From Prevotella sp. (GTDB taxonomy: Bacteria > Bacteroidota > Bacteroidia > Bacteroidales > Bacteroidaceae), in assembly GCA_016281055.1 (NCBI GenBank), contig JAEEHW010000144.1, positions 48,111 to 112,110 of the forward strand: a stretch of DNA of 64,000 nt, in the 5' to 3' direction. Below, piece by piece: positions 26,992-36,705 of this stretch (its first letter is position 1; each line of letters opens with the position of its first letter). Position numbers and translations under genes: made by a program. The notes beneath the pieces were generated by a model, which did not search any database, was not told where the DNA came from, and saw nothing but the letters and a program-made list of their open reading frames with translations.

Positions 26992-27942
26992 ATGAAAAGG
27001 TGTCTTTTAACAACGCTTGCCATCGTCTTGGCAGCATGTGCGACGGCTCAGGAGAGCCAGACGGCGTATAATTTCCTGCGTATGCCGGAGAGTGCGCATG
27101 CGGCAGCCCTGGGCGGCGACAACATATCAATCATAGAAGACGACGCCACGCTGGCGCTGTCAAATCCTGCTATGCTGGCATCGGTGGGCGGGCGCACCAT
27201 CACGGTGGGGTATATGAACTATATGGACGGGGTGGGGATGTATACCGCCAACTATACCGACATCATAAACGACAAGGCCACCGTGGGAGGTGCCATACAC
27301 TATGTGAACTATGGCAAACTGACAGAGGTGGATGCGAACGATGTGCAGACAGGCACGTTCTCACCGTCAGACATCGTGTTTGAGGGCCTGCTGTCATATA
27401 CGCTGGCAAAGAAACTGGTGGGCGGCATAGGTGCGAAATTCATATACTCCAAGATAGGCAGCTATACCAGTACGGCGGCGGCGATAGACCTCGGCATGAA
27501 CTATTACGATGCTGAGATAGGACTGTCGGCATCGCTTGCGGTGAAAAACCTTGGAGGACAGTTGTCTGCATACAACGACGAGTTTGAAAGTCTGCCGTTG
27601 GACGTGCTGGTGGGAGCATCATACGAGTTTCCCAACTCGCCGCTCAGGGTGTCGCTGACGTTTGGCGACCTGAACCACTGGGACTATGCCTTCCTGCGCC
27701 ATGCCTGCGTGGGCGTGGACCTGAAACTGACGGATCAGTTCTACATTGCAGGAGGATATAATGCGCGGCGCTCATATTCCATGAAGACAAAGAACCTCGC
27801 TGACAACACGGAGGGAAGTCACGGTGCGGGGCTGTCTATAGGTGCAGGACTGTTGCTCGACCGCTTCAAACTAAACCTGTCGTACGGAAAGTATCACGTC
27901 AGTTCGGCAAGCCTGATGATTAACGCCGCCGTGGAACTGTGA
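26992..27942 (+). CDS. porQ: Type IX secretion system protein PorQ
   Basis: A 316-residue outer membrane beta-barrel protein with signal peptide (MKRCLLTTLAIVLAACATAQ). The opening YNFLRMPESAHAAALGG and IIEDDATLALSNPAML are the PorV/PorQ (UPF0164-like) signature, and the length fits PorQ. In Porphyromonas gingivalis PorQ belongs to the T9SS attachment machinery. Upstream of the polyprenyl synthase, tatD and porE genes on the same strand; 134 bases of repeat-like sequence separate it from the next gene. Confidence 0.87.
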   Translation: MKRCLLTTLAIVLAACATAQESQTAYNFLRMPESAHAAALGGDNISIIEDDATLALSNPAMLASVGGRTITVGYMNYMDGVGMYTANYTDIINDKATVGGAIHYVNYGKLTEVDANDVQTGTFSPSDIVFEGLLSYTLAKKLVGGIGAKFIYSKIGSYTSTAAAIDLGMNYYDAEIGLSASLAVKNLGGQLSAYNDEFESLPLDVLVGASYEFPNSPLRVSLTFGDLNHWDYAFLRHACVGVDLKLTDQFYIAGGYNARRSYSMKTKNLADNTEGSHGAGLSIGAGLLLDRFKLNLSYGKYHVSSASLMINAAVEL

Positions 27943-28076
27943 AGAAGTGAAAAAGTGAAAAGTGAAGAGTGAAGAATCCCATGTGGATTATATGCAGTCA
28001 AGCGGTAAGCCAAATTCTTAACTCTTAACTCTTAATTCTTAACTCTTAATTCTTAATATATTAACTCTAAATAGAA
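27943..28076. repeat. Low-complexity intergenic repeats
   Basis: AGTGAAAAGTGAAGAGTGAA near 27955-27975, then alternating CTTAACTCTTAATTCTTAAC-type units from about 28013 to 28060. The first block resembles the sequence at 48498-48530 (GTGAAAAGTGAAGAATACCA). Confidence 0.65.
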
Positions 28077-29066
28077 ATGATGCTTGAGAAAATAAACGAA
28101 TACATAGACCGTCTGCCGCTCGACGTGGAACCGCGCGGACTGTATGAACCAATACGTTATGTGTTGTCGCTTGGCGGCAAACGCATACGTCCGATGCTCA
28201 TGATGATGGCGTACGAGATGTGGCGTGAGGACGGAACGGACATATTGCCGCAGGCAGTGGCACTGGAGACATACCATAACTTCACGTTGCTGCACGACGA
28301 CGTGATGGACAATGCCGACGTGCGCAGGGGAAAACCAACGGTGCACCGTAAGTGGAACGAGAATACCGCCATCCTGTCGGGTGACAATATGCTAGTGCTG
28401 GCATTCAAATGGATGATGGGGCTGTCAGAACAGTTCAAAAGCAAGAATAAAGACAGGCAGATTGACTTCCAGGCAGTGATGGACGTGTTCACCCAGACCG
28501 CCATAGAGATAGGTCACGGACAGCAGTATGACGTGGACTTTGAGACACGCAACGACGTGAGCGAGGAAGAATACATCGAGATGATACGCCTGAAGACCAG
28601 CGTGCTGCTGGCATGTGCGGTGAAGATAGGAGCACTGATGGCCGGCGCACCCAAGGAGGATGTGGAAAACCTGTACAAGTTTGGCGAGGCAATGGGACTG
28701 TCGTTCCAGTTGCAGGACGACTACCTCGATGTGTATGGAGACCCGGCAGTGTTTGGCAAAGCCATAGGCGGTGACATAACAAGCAACAAGAAGACATATA
28801 TGCTCATCAATGCTATGCAGAAAGCAGAGGGAGCAGACAAGGAAGAACTGATGCGCTGGATAAACGCAAAGGAGTTTGACCGTGCGGAAAAGGTGGCAGC
28901 GGTGACTGCACTCTACAACAAACTCGGCATAGACAAGATGGCGAAGGCGAAGATGGAAGAATATTACAAGACAGCCGTCAAGGCACTCGATGCCGTCAGC
29001 GTGGAGGAAGAGAAAAAGAAATCCTTGCGTGAATATGCCGCAAAGATGATGAAAAGAAACAAGTGA
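28077..29066 (+). CDS. Polyprenyl (geranylgeranyl/farnesyl-type) diphosphate synthase
   Basis: A 329-residue trans-prenyltransferase. First aspartate-rich motif DDVMD at 74-78 followed by RRG, second DDYLD at 214-218, and GGKRIRP at about 33-39. It condenses isopentenyl diphosphate with allylic diphosphates; the product length cannot be read reliably. The start could be either ATG of the ATGATG. The stop TGA overlaps the tatD start by one base (TGATG), so the two are translationally coupled. Confidence 0.9.
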   Translation: MMLEKINEYIDRLPLDVEPRGLYEPIRYVLSLGGKRIRPMLMMMAYEMWREDGTDILPQAVALETYHNFTLLHDDVMDNADVRRGKPTVHRKWNENTAILSGDNMLVLAFKWMMGLSEQFKSKNKDRQIDFQAVMDVFTQTAIEIGHGQQYDVDFETRNDVSEEEYIEMIRLKTSVLLACAVKIGALMAGAPKEDVENLYKFGEAMGLSFQLQDDYLDVYGDPAVFGKAIGGDITSNKKTYMLINAMQKAEGADKEELMRWINAKEFDRAEKVAAVTALYNKLGIDKMAKAKMEEYYKTAVKALDAVSVEEEKKKSLREYAAKMMKRNK

Positions 29067-29851
29067 TGGGACTGGCCTTTATCGACACACATACGCATAT
29101 TGACGGAGAGGAATTCCGTGACGACCTCGACATGGTGATACAGCGCGCCAAAGACAGTGGCGCGGTGAAACTGCTTGTGCCTGCCATCAACCTCAGTTCG
29201 GTGGAAAGCATAGAGAACGTGTGCAGGGCATATCCAGACTATTGCTATGGCATGATGGGACTGCACCCGGAGGATGTCAAGGAGGATTACGAGAATGTAC
29301 TGTGCAGAATGAAGCAGGTGATTGCAGAAGGAAAGAACCGTTACATAGCAATAGGTGAGGTGGGACTCGACTTTTACTGGTCGCGTGAGTTTGAGAAAGA
29401 ACAGCTTGCAGCATTTGAAAGACAGGTGGAGTGGTCGGTAGAGACCGGACTGCCATTGATGATACACTGCCGTAAGGCACAAAACGAGATGGTGAAAATA
29501 ATGCGGCGGTACGAGGCAGAACTGCATGGAGGAGTGTTCCACTGCTTCACGGGCAATGAGCATGAGGCACTCGAATTGTTGCAGTTTGATGGCTTCGCCC
29601 TCGGTATAGGTGGCGTGATGACATTCAAGAAAAGCAACCTGCCGCAGACATTACCGGCGGTGGTACCCCTTGAACGCATTGTGCTTGAGACAGATGCACC
29701 GTATATGGCGCCGGTGCCTCACCGCGGCGAGAGAAACGAAAGCAGTTTCATACCGCATATAATAGAAAAGATGGCAGAGGCGTATAGCGTGAAGCCGGAG
29801 CAGGTGGCACGTATGACAACGGAAAATGCAGAAAGGATATTCTTTTCATGA
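29066..29851 (+). CDS. tatD: TatD family metal-dependent hydrolase
   Basis: A 261-residue TIM-barrel hydrolase. Metal ligands are visible as DTHTHID at the N-terminus, GEVGLDFYW, MIHCRKA, HCFTGN and ETDAPYMAP. TatD proteins act as Mg2+-dependent 3'-5' DNases or related hydrolases. The ATG at 29066 is preferred to the GTG one codon upstream because it gives the TGATG coupling with the prenyl synthase. Its stop overlaps the porE start (ATGA). Confidence 0.92.
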   Translation: MGLAFIDTHTHIDGEEFRDDLDMVIQRAKDSGAVKLLVPAINLSSVESIENVCRAYPDYCYGMMGLHPEDVKEDYENVLCRMKQVIAEGKNRYIAIGEVGLDFYWSREFEKEQLAAFERQVEWSVETGLPLMIHCRKAQNEMVKIMRRYEAELHGGVFHCFTGNEHEALELLQFDGFALGIGGVMTFKKSNLPQTLPAVVPLERIVLETDAPYMAPVPHRGERNESSFIPHIIEKMAEAYSVKPEQVARMTTENAERIFFS

Positions 29852-31974
29852 AACGAGGTTGTTTTATACATAATAATATATATGTAGTTCTTTTTTCCAT
29901 ATTGACACTCCTGGCATCATGTAATGCCGAGAGCCTTGTCAAGAAAGGAGAGAAGGCAGAGGCATTGGGCGAATACTTCGTGGCCGCCGATTACTACAGG
30001 AGTGCCTATACAAAGACACCGGCGCAGGATCACCAGAAAAGAGGTGAGCGGGCGCTGAAGATGGCGCGATGCTATGAGCGCATCAACAATACGGGCAAGG
30101 CTATAGGTGCATACCGCAACGCTGCAAGATACCATGTGGCAACATCGGAGGACAGCCTGCACTACGCACGTCAGTTGCTGAAGAACGGAGAATACAAGGT
30201 GGCGTTGGAGATATTTGAGGCTCTGCTCGATTCGCTTCCCGACAATCCGCTTGTCATTAACGGCATAGAGTCGGCGAAACATGCACCGGAATGGAAGAAA
30301 GAAGGGTCGCAATATAAAGTGAAGAAAATGGATATGTTCAACTCCAGGCGTGATGACTACTCACCGGTGTTGGGCGGTGATGACTATGACCGGCTTTACT
30401 TTACTTCAACACGAAACGATGCAGAAGGCGACGAACTGAATGGAGTGACAGGAATGAAGTCGGCGGATATATTCTATTCGGAGAAAGACGACAAGGGAAA
30501 ATGGAGTCGTCCGGAACCGATAGGCACGGGACTGAATTCAGAATATGACGAGGGAGCATGCTGCCTGTCACCCGATGGACAGCAGATGTACCTCACTCAG
30601 TGTACGTATGATGCCGCAGGTCCGCGATACGCCAAAGTGGTGGTGGCAAACCGTTCGGACGCCTCGTGGGGCAAGCCGTCGGACTTTGAATTGACGAGAG
30701 ACACATTGTCGTGTTTCGCACATCCAGCTATGTCGCCAGACGGCGAATGGTTGTATTTCGTCAGTGATATGCCAGGTGGAAAAGGTGGACTGGATATATG
30801 GCGCACACGCATAATGGGCGGTAAGGCTATGGGAGTGGAAAACCTTGGAGAACCCATCAATACGGCAGGCAATGAAATGTTTCCGACATTCCGCCCTAAT
30901 GGAGATTTGTATTTCTCGTCAGACGGACATCCGGGAATGGGAGGACTCGACATCTTCATTGCCCACATAGGTGATGACATGGAGTATCACCTGACACATC
31001 CCGGCTATCCCCTGAATTCCATGGGTGATGATTTCGGTATGACGTTCGAGGGAAATCATAATAGAGGTTATTTCTCGACGAGCAGGGGCGATGCTCGTGG
31101 TAACGACCATATATACTGGTTTGAAAATCCAGAGGTGGTGCAGACCATAAAGGGATGGATATATGAACAGGATGGCTACGAACTGAATGCCGGTGAAGCA
31201 CGCATAGTGGGTTCTGACGGTACCAACGAAAGACTGGGAGTGAAGAGCGACGGTTCGTTTGAGGTTGTGGTGCATCCAGGAGTGGAATATATAGTGCTTG
31301 GCAGTTGCGTGGGGTATCTGAACCACAAGGAAGAACTGACAGTGCCGCAGGTGAAGGAAAGCGAAACATATACCCTGCAGTTTGCATTGGCGAGCATCAA
31401 TGCACCAGTGCTTATCGACAATATCTTTTATGAGTTTGACAAGGCTACACTGCTGTCCTCAAGTACACAGGCTCTTGATTCCCTTGTGATGCTCCTGAAC
31501 GAGAATCCCAACATAACCATAGAACTGGGAGCCCACACAGACTATAAGGGTTCGGCGGAATACAATAAACACCTCTCTCAGCTGAGAGCAGAGGAGGTGG
31601 TGAAATACTTGATTAAGAAAGGTATTGCCGCCGACAGACTCGTGGCGGTGGGTTATGGTAAGGAGAAACCGAAGAAAATCCGTCGTCGTGTGGCAGAACG
31701 CTACACATGGTTGAATGAGGGAGATGTGCTTACTGAGGAGTTTATTCAGAAACTGAAGAAGGATGAACAGGAAACTGCCAATGCATTGAACAGACGTACG
31801 GAGTTTACCGTGCTGCGTACCACATACAATATGTTTGATGAGAATGGTAATTTGAAGAATCCTCCTGTGCAGCGTAAGCAGGAGAAACAAACTGATGGTG
31901 ACGATGACGGCGGCCTGATATTTGATGATGGTGGCGGTGCAGGTGAAGAAATAGAATTGTTTGATTTCCAATAG
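29848..31974 (+). CDS. porE: Type IX secretion-associated lipoprotein PorE-like (TPR, propeller, OmpA)
   Basis: A 708-residue predicted lipoprotein: a hydrophobic segment at about 11-25 ending LASC (Cys25), then TPR-like helices (about 30-140), a PD40/WD40-type propeller (about 155-440), a carboxypeptidase-regulatory-like domain (about 445-520), and an OmpA-like peptidoglycan-binding domain (about 530-670). The tail is Asp/Gly-rich. This order matches P. gingivalis PorE (PG1058), which links the T9SS to peptidoglycan. The gene overlaps tatD by 4 bases and is last in the porQ cluster. Sequence identity to PorE was not computed, so the name rests on architecture. Confidence 0.8.
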   Translation: MKRGCFIHNNIYVVLFSILTLLASCNAESLVKKGEKAEALGEYFVAADYYRSAYTKTPAQDHQKRGERALKMARCYERINNTGKAIGAYRNAARYHVATSEDSLHYARQLLKNGEYKVALEIFEALLDSLPDNPLVINGIESAKHAPEWKKEGSQYKVKKMDMFNSRRDDYSPVLGGDDYDRLYFTSTRNDAEGDELNGVTGMKSADIFYSEKDDKGKWSRPEPIGTGLNSEYDEGACCLSPDGQQMYLTQCTYDAAGPRYAKVVVANRSDASWGKPSDFELTRDTLSCFAHPAMSPDGEWLYFVSDMPGGKGGLDIWRTRIMGGKAMGVENLGEPINTAGNEMFPTFRPNGDLYFSSDGHPGMGGLDIFIAHIGDDMEYHLTHPGYPLNSMGDDFGMTFEGNHNRGYFSTSRGDARGNDHIYWFENPEVVQTIKGWIYEQDGYELNAGEARIVGSDGTNERLGVKSDGSFEVVVHPGVEYIVLGSCVGYLNHKEELTVPQVKESETYTLQFALASINAPVLIDNIFYEFDKATLLSSSTQALDSLVMLLNENPNITIELGAHTDYKGSAEYNKHLSQLRAEEVVKYLIKKGIAADRLVAVGYGKEKPKKIRRRVAERYTWLNEGDVLTEEFIQKLKKDEQETANALNRRTEFTVLRTTYNMFDENGNLKNPPVQRKQEKQTDGDDDGGLIFDDGGGAGEEIELFDFQ

Positions 31975-32011
31975 GCTTGCATAGCGGCAACATCGAATGA
32001 TGTCGGCAGAC

Positions 32012-34309
32012 CTACAGAGGGTCAACATCGAAAGATATCATTAGACTTTTATAGCGAATATCCTCTAACAGCGCGTCGGTGCATCTGCGGATGTCCCGGC
32101 GCGTTTGAGTTATATTTAGTGCTGGTTCTAGCTTCAGGACAATCTTGCGGATGTTGAGTTGCTTTATCCTTGCTACAGAAGGACGGTCAGGCCCAAGTAC
32201 TCTGTTTGCAAAACATTGCCTGAGACGGCTGCCCAGTTCTATCGCAGCGGAGTTAACCACATTGTTATCCTTGTGTTTCAGATATATGTCGATAAGTCGG
32301 GTGAAAGGAGGATATCGGAAATCACGTCGCTCTGTCATGAGTGAATTGAAGAAACCCTCGTAATCGTTGTGTACTATCTGTCGAATCACTGGTAGTTCAG
32401 GTCGTGAGGTCTGCAGTATCACAAGGCCTCGTCTGCCAGCTCTGCCAGCCCTTCCTGCTACCTGGGTCATCATAGTGTATGCGTGTTCGTATGCACGGAA
32501 GTCGGGTTGGTTGAGCATGGTGTCAGCGGAGATGATGCCGACTACACTTACACCGGCAAAATCAAGTCCTTTAGTCACCATCTGTGTGCCAATCAGGAGG
32601 TTTGACTTGCCATGTGAGAAATCGTTGATGATACGCTCGTATGCGTTGCGAGTTCGTGTGGTGTCGAGGTCCATGCGTGCTATGCGCAGATGGTCAGAAA
32701 CCTCTCGCAGTTCATCAATAATCATATCTTCAATCTTCTCTGTGCCAGCTCCACGATCGCGAAGGTCTGGGTTTTGGCAGTCAGGGCATTGAGAGGGCAT
32801 GTGATAGGTGTAGCCACAGTAATGGCATGTTAGTGCAGCGGTTGTTTTGTGGTATGTAAGAGAGACGTCGCAGTTAGGACATTTAGGACTCCAACCGCAT
32901 TGGTGGCACTCAATGATAGGAGAGAACCCACGGCGATTGTGGAATATGATTGCCTGCTCGCCACGGCGTAATGCGTTGATGACTGCTGTTTTCAGTGTTG
33001 GGGAAAGCATGCCACGCATGAGTTTACGGTGCCGCAGGTCTTTAGTGTTTACCACGTCAATGTGTGGTAGTTGTATGTCACGGTAACGTGTCTTTAGTTC
33101 AACAAGGTTGTATTTTCCCTGTTTGGCATAGTAATAGCTTTCAGCTGATGGTGTGGCAGTGCCAAGTATTACCTGGGCATTGCTCCATCTGCCCATCATC
33201 AATGCAACGGAACGTGCATGGTATCGTGGTGATGGGTCTTGCTGTTTGAAAGAAGTCTCATGTTCTTCATCAACGATGATGAGGCCTAATCGCTGGTATG
33301 GCAGGAAAACGGCGGAACGTGCGCCGAGTATAACGTCGTATGGGGTATCAGACAACTGCTTCTGCCATATCTCAACACGTTCTGCATCGGAATATTTGGA
33401 ATGATAGATGCCCAGTCTGTTGCCGAATATCTGTTTCAGTCTGTTGGTCATCTGCACAGTGAGGGCAATCTCAGGAAGTAGATACATCACTTGTTCACCG
33501 TGGTCTATGGCTTCCTGTATGAGATGAATGTATATCTCAGTTTTTCCCGATGAGGTGACTCCGTGCAGTAGGGTGGGGCTGACTGTCGTTTTACTGCCTT
33601 CAGTATTTGTCTGACTGTTGGTGTTTGAAAGCATCCTAAACGCTGTCGTCTGCGCTTCGCTCAGTTGTTTTATTCTTTCAGGATGCGGTTCTTCGTTGGA
33701 GTTGAGACGGCCTACTTCTACATCGTATGGTTGCAGGAAACCTTTGTCAACTAATGCCTTTACCTGTGCTGTGGTACAGTGCGAAGAGTTGATAAGTTCC
33801 TCTCGTGTTATCTCATTACGTTGTTGCAGTTCTGCCCATCCGCTCATCTCGAGGTAAGTGGTAAACACCTCTAATTGTTTCGGTGAGCGTGCGAGCATAT
33901 TCATAGCATTGTGAAGCGACTGCTCGTTTTTGTATTGATTGGTAAGGCGTATGTACACCTCTGTCTTGGGACGGTATGACTCTTCTTGTTTAATACCGTG
34001 TGGCAGTGCAGCCTGCATTATGTCGCCCAATGGTGCCATGTAATAGTGACTAATCCATTCCCAGAGTCTGTATTGTTCGGGAAGTAGAATGGGTTTGTCA
34101 TCAAGTATTGTTATTATGCTTTTTATCTCAAAGTCACACTGCGGAGGTTCGGTGTGACTTGTCACGATGAGTGCGGTGTGTGTCTTGGTTATTCCGAACG
34201 GCACTTTTACCCTTGTATAGGGGCGCACTTTCCCTTCCAACTCTGTAGGTACGGAGTAGGTAAACAAACCGTCAAGTGGTAGTGGAAGAATAACGTCAAC
34301 GTAAAGCAT
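32012..34309 (-). CDS. priA: Primosomal protein N' (replication restart helicase PriA)
   Basis: A 765-residue helicase that restarts stalled forks. An N-terminal 3'-binding domain (VILPLPLDGLFTYSVP) is followed by the SF2 core with GVTSSGKTEIYI (Walker A), VDEEHETSFKQ (Walker B), and the zinc-binding cysteine cluster (CHQCGWSPKCPNCDVSL ... CHYCGY ... CPDC) within the helicase. The C-terminus is complete. The start overlaps the end of the upstream LTA-synthase-like gene by 14 bases, so priA is co-transcribed with it. Confidence 0.96.
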   Translation of the reverse strand: MLYVDVILPLPLDGLFTYSVPTELEGKVRPYTRVKVPFGITKTHTALIVTSHTEPPQCDFEIKSIITILDDKPILLPEQYRLWEWISHYYMAPLGDIMQAALPHGIKQEESYRPKTEVYIRLTNQYKNEQSLHNAMNMLARSPKQLEVFTTYLEMSGWAELQQRNEITREELINSSHCTTAQVKALVDKGFLQPYDVEVGRLNSNEEPHPERIKQLSEAQTTAFRMLSNTNSQTNTEGSKTTVSPTLLHGVTSSGKTEIYIHLIQEAIDHGEQVMYLLPEIALTVQMTNRLKQIFGNRLGIYHSKYSDAERVEIWQKQLSDTPYDVILGARSAVFLPYQRLGLIIVDEEHETSFKQQDPSPRYHARSVALMMGRWSNAQVILGTATPSAESYYYAKQGKYNLVELKTRYRDIQLPHIDVVNTKDLRHRKLMRGMLSPTLKTAVINALRRGEQAIIFHNRRGFSPIIECHQCGWSPKCPNCDVSLTYHKTTAALTCHYCGYTYHMPSQCPDCQNPDLRDRGAGTEKIEDMIIDELREVSDHLRIARMDLDTTRTRNAYERIINDFSHGKSNLLIGTQMVTKGLDFAGVSVVGIISADTMLNQPDFRAYEHAYTMMTQVAGRAGRAGRRGLVILQTSRPELPVIRQIVHNDYEGFFNSLMTERRDFRYPPFTRLIDIYLKHKDNNVVNSAAIELGSRLRQCFANRVLGPDRPSVARIKQLNIRKIVLKLEPALNITQTRRDIRRCTDALLEDIRYKSLMISFDVDPL

Positions 34310-36305
34310 TGTTTTCCATTCTCTGCATATAACTTTGGATGATAGCCTTCAGTTCCTGCGTCATGTGCTTGAAAGTATCTTGCAGTGATGCCTCGGATGT
34401 AAGGTTCCTTGTCATCATCCAATCCGTTTTGTAATTATAGGCGGCTTTGATGTCAGTGCCGTCGAATTGGATGATATAATCGCCCTTCACATATTGGTAT
34501 ATACCGTTGTTGTAGTTTACTGCCCATGTCTTGTCTGCCGGTGTATTCAGAAGGTCTATTCCGAAGGCTACGTATGATTTGTTATATCCAAGATAATTCA
34601 GGATTGTTGGCATGATGTCTATCTGCTGCGCTATGCTGTGTATGCGCCCACGCGGCATTTCACCGGATGGATCAAAGAATAATATTGGTGCGCAGAACAC
34701 TCCGAGGTCTGTGCCGTATTCCTTATGGTCGGTAATGTTCGTATGGTCAGATGTGAGTACGAAGATAGTGTTCTTGTACCAAGGCTGTTTCTTGGCTGTT
34801 TCAAAGAAACGGCGCAGAGACATGTCTGTATATCTGATGCACTTGTGTATAGGGTTCGTTCCTTCTTCTGGGAATTTCTTTGAATATTCCTCTGGGATAT
34901 TGTATGGAGAATGGCTCGAAGCAGTGAAGATAGATGTGATGAACGGTTCCTTCATCTCTGACATCTTCAGTGCATAGAACTGCATGAACGGCTCATCCCA
35001 AATGGCCCATGTACCGTCAAAGTCCTTGTCGCCGCGAAAACGTTTGTCATCGTTAAACTCATTCCTGCCATAGTATTTCTGGTAACCAGTTGTTCTAGAG
35101 AAAGCTTCGAATCCCATACTCCCGTTCTGTGCACCGTGGAAGAATGCACTGGCATATCCACATTCGCCCAAGCGGTCTGCCAGTCCGCTTACATCGTTTA
35201 GTGATGCTGGCGTGAGGAAGAATGGCTCTACGAAGTTTGGAATGCTTGAAAGTATTGATGGCATACCGTCTATGCTCTTTCGTCCATTGGCAAAGGTGTA
35301 GTCGAATGTTAACGACTGCTCTAACAATTCGTCAATGAAAGGTGCATACCCTTTGTATTTTCCATCGTCAAGATGTTCGTTGTATTTCCCGATGTATTCC
35401 CTTCCGAAACTTTCCACTATCAGCACCACGACGTTCTTCTGTTTCGTCACTTTGGTCTGTGCGGTGCTGTCTGCAGTGGCATTGTGTATTGGTGAGTATA
35501 GCTTGTCTGCTATTTCTTGTGTAAAGTAATTTGGGTTGTGGAATACATCTTTTCCGACGGTACGGATGAAGGAGAATGGTGTGTTCAATACCATTGCTGC
35601 TTCTGATGGATGATTTACATACTGATTTGCATTGCTTATCGTGATGGGTCTCACTGCCGTGGTGAAACCGCCGCGCATACCTGCTATGCAGAGTGGGATG
35701 AAGAACACGAGGGCAACTATTTGGGTGATGTAATAGCTTGACTTGTTCGTCTTTCCATGACTGTAGAACCGCAGTTCGTCAACCTTTAATGCAAAGCGAT
35801 ACAGGGCAAAGATGATTATGATGCCGGCAATCACGAGATACCAGTGGTTTATGAGTTCGGTGCCGATGATAGACAGGATGTTTCCTTCATGAGAGAACTC
35901 GCTGAATACACTCGTTGTGGAGCGTCTGCCGGTGTATGTGAAATAAACAGCATCAGTGAGGTTCATCACCACAGCTATGCTGTTTACGATAATGAACAAT
36001 CCTCTTGCAAATGACTGCCATATTCTGCGTTCCTTGAGGTGCAGCGGCGCCAGCATTATTAGTGCGTACAATGCGTTGGTGTATAGGATAGCAGAAGTAT
36101 CAAACAGTAGTCCTCCTTTGAATATATTGCCGATTGACAGTTGTTCCCATCCTTCTTTATATAGTTGGTAGTTTTCCAGAATGAATATCACTCTGCACAA
36201 AGCATAGGCAATGTATGCCAGTAGTATGTTGAAAACGAATGCAAATATGCACGATGTATATGAGGCTTTTATAGTGTGTGGTAGATTCTTTCTGTGATAA
36301 CTCAT
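34296..36305 (-). CDS. LTA-synthase-like sulfatase-fold membrane protein
   Basis: A 669-residue protein with five predicted N-terminal transmembrane helices (between about 15 and 215) and a large periplasmic alkaline-phosphatase/sulfatase domain. The metal and nucleophile region reads VVLIVESFGREYIG and ANGRKSIDGMPSILSS, so the nucleophile is probably the serine after GRK; later ligands are in FVLTSDHTNIT. Related Gram-negative enzymes transfer phosphoglycerol or phosphoethanolamine to envelope glycans; Bacteroidota lack LTA, so the acceptor is unknown. Consensus promoter upstream, priA overlapping downstream. Confidence 0.85.
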   Translation of the reverse strand: MSYHRKNLPHTIKASYTSCIFAFVFNILLAYIAYALCRVIFILENYQLYKEGWEQLSIGNIFKGGLLFDTSAILYTNALYALIMLAPLHLKERRIWQSFARGLFIIVNSIAVVMNLTDAVYFTYTGRRSTTSVFSEFSHEGNILSIIGTELINHWYLVIAGIIIIFALYRFALKVDELRFYSHGKTNKSSYYITQIVALVFFIPLCIAGMRGGFTTAVRPITISNANQYVNHPSEAAMVLNTPFSFIRTVGKDVFHNPNYFTQEIADKLYSPIHNATADSTAQTKVTKQKNVVVLIVESFGREYIGKYNEHLDDGKYKGYAPFIDELLEQSLTFDYTFANGRKSIDGMPSILSSIPNFVEPFFLTPASLNDVSGLADRLGECGYASAFFHGAQNGSMGFEAFSRTTGYQKYYGRNEFNDDKRFRGDKDFDGTWAIWDEPFMQFYALKMSEMKEPFITSIFTASSHSPYNIPEEYSKKFPEEGTNPIHKCIRYTDMSLRRFFETAKKQPWYKNTIFVLTSDHTNITDHKEYGTDLGVFCAPILFFDPSGEMPRGRIHSIAQQIDIMPTILNYLGYNKSYVAFGIDLLNTPADKTWAVNYNNGIYQYVKGDYIIQFDGTDIKAAYNYKTDWMMTRNLTSEASLQDTFKHMTQELKAIIQSYMQRMENNALR

Positions 36306-36342
36306 AGCTGTAGCTCAGTTTAAGTGTTTTTGCAAATCACTG

Positions 36343-36374
36343 CAAAGTTACAATAAACTTATGAGATATGCAAA
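36343..36374 (-). promoter_or_regulatory. Promoter of the LTA-synthase-like/priA operon
   Basis: Minus strand TTTG (36371-36374), 20 bases, TAACTTTG (36343-36350); leader of about 33 bases. Confidence 0.8.
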
Positions 36375-36420
36375 TAAAAACGGTTGGTTTTTGGAAAAGA
36401 ATGGAGTTTTTATTTTTATA

Positions 36421-36669
36421 AATGAAAAATGCACTGCTGCTCTTCTCGAGTGGCAGTGCATTTAAAGTATGTTTAACTAAAATCTTTTCTAATAACAAGA
36501 CTAACCTCGCGGTTGTTCTCTATCATCCAAGAGTTAAACAATCTTTTTTCTAACCTAATAACTAAAACCTAAATCTATTATATATCTACTAACCTAAACA
36601 ATATCCATGTTAAATCCTGAAATCTTTCAACCTTAATGATATCTTGTAACCATTGAGATTGTTTTTCTG
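36421..36669 (-). ncRNA. Candidate noncoding RNA, about 250 nt
   Basis: A transcription unit without an ORF of note: a perfect promoter at 36674-36705 and a hairpin terminator at 36427-36463 (11-bp stem, AAATGCACTGC arms) followed on the minus strand by TTTTTCATTT. Inside it are a small stem with GCGA tetraloop (AACC-GCGA-GGTT, complement of about 36502-36517), three AGGTTAG heptamers and a direct repeat of TTATTAG...GATT...GTTAAAC type (36471-36499 versus 36531-36562). Only tiny frames exist (MVTRYH; MDIV). No Rfam family is recognised by eye. It could also be a long 3' leader or attenuator region, but the downstream gene has its own promoter. Confidence 0.5.
36427..36463 (-). terminator. 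Terminator of the candidate ncRNA
   Basis: 11-bp stem at 36427-36437 and 36453-36463 with a 15-base loop; the U-rich tail is on the minus strand only. Confidence 0.7.
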
Positions 36670-36673
36670 AGTA

Positions 36674-36705
36674 CAAAATTACAGTTTTTCTATAATATGG
36701 GCAAA
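36674..36705 (-). promoter_or_regulatory. Promoter of the candidate ncRNA
   Basis: Minus strand TTTG (36702-36705), 20 bases, TAATTTTG (36674-36681). It has the same box sequences and spacing as the protein-gene promoters in this window, but no gene follows before the terminator. Confidence 0.75.

Noticed and set aside
34296..34309. Possible frameshift between priA and the LTA-synthase-like gene
   Set aside because: Both proteins are complete at their ends; the 14-base overlap is an ordinary operon junction.
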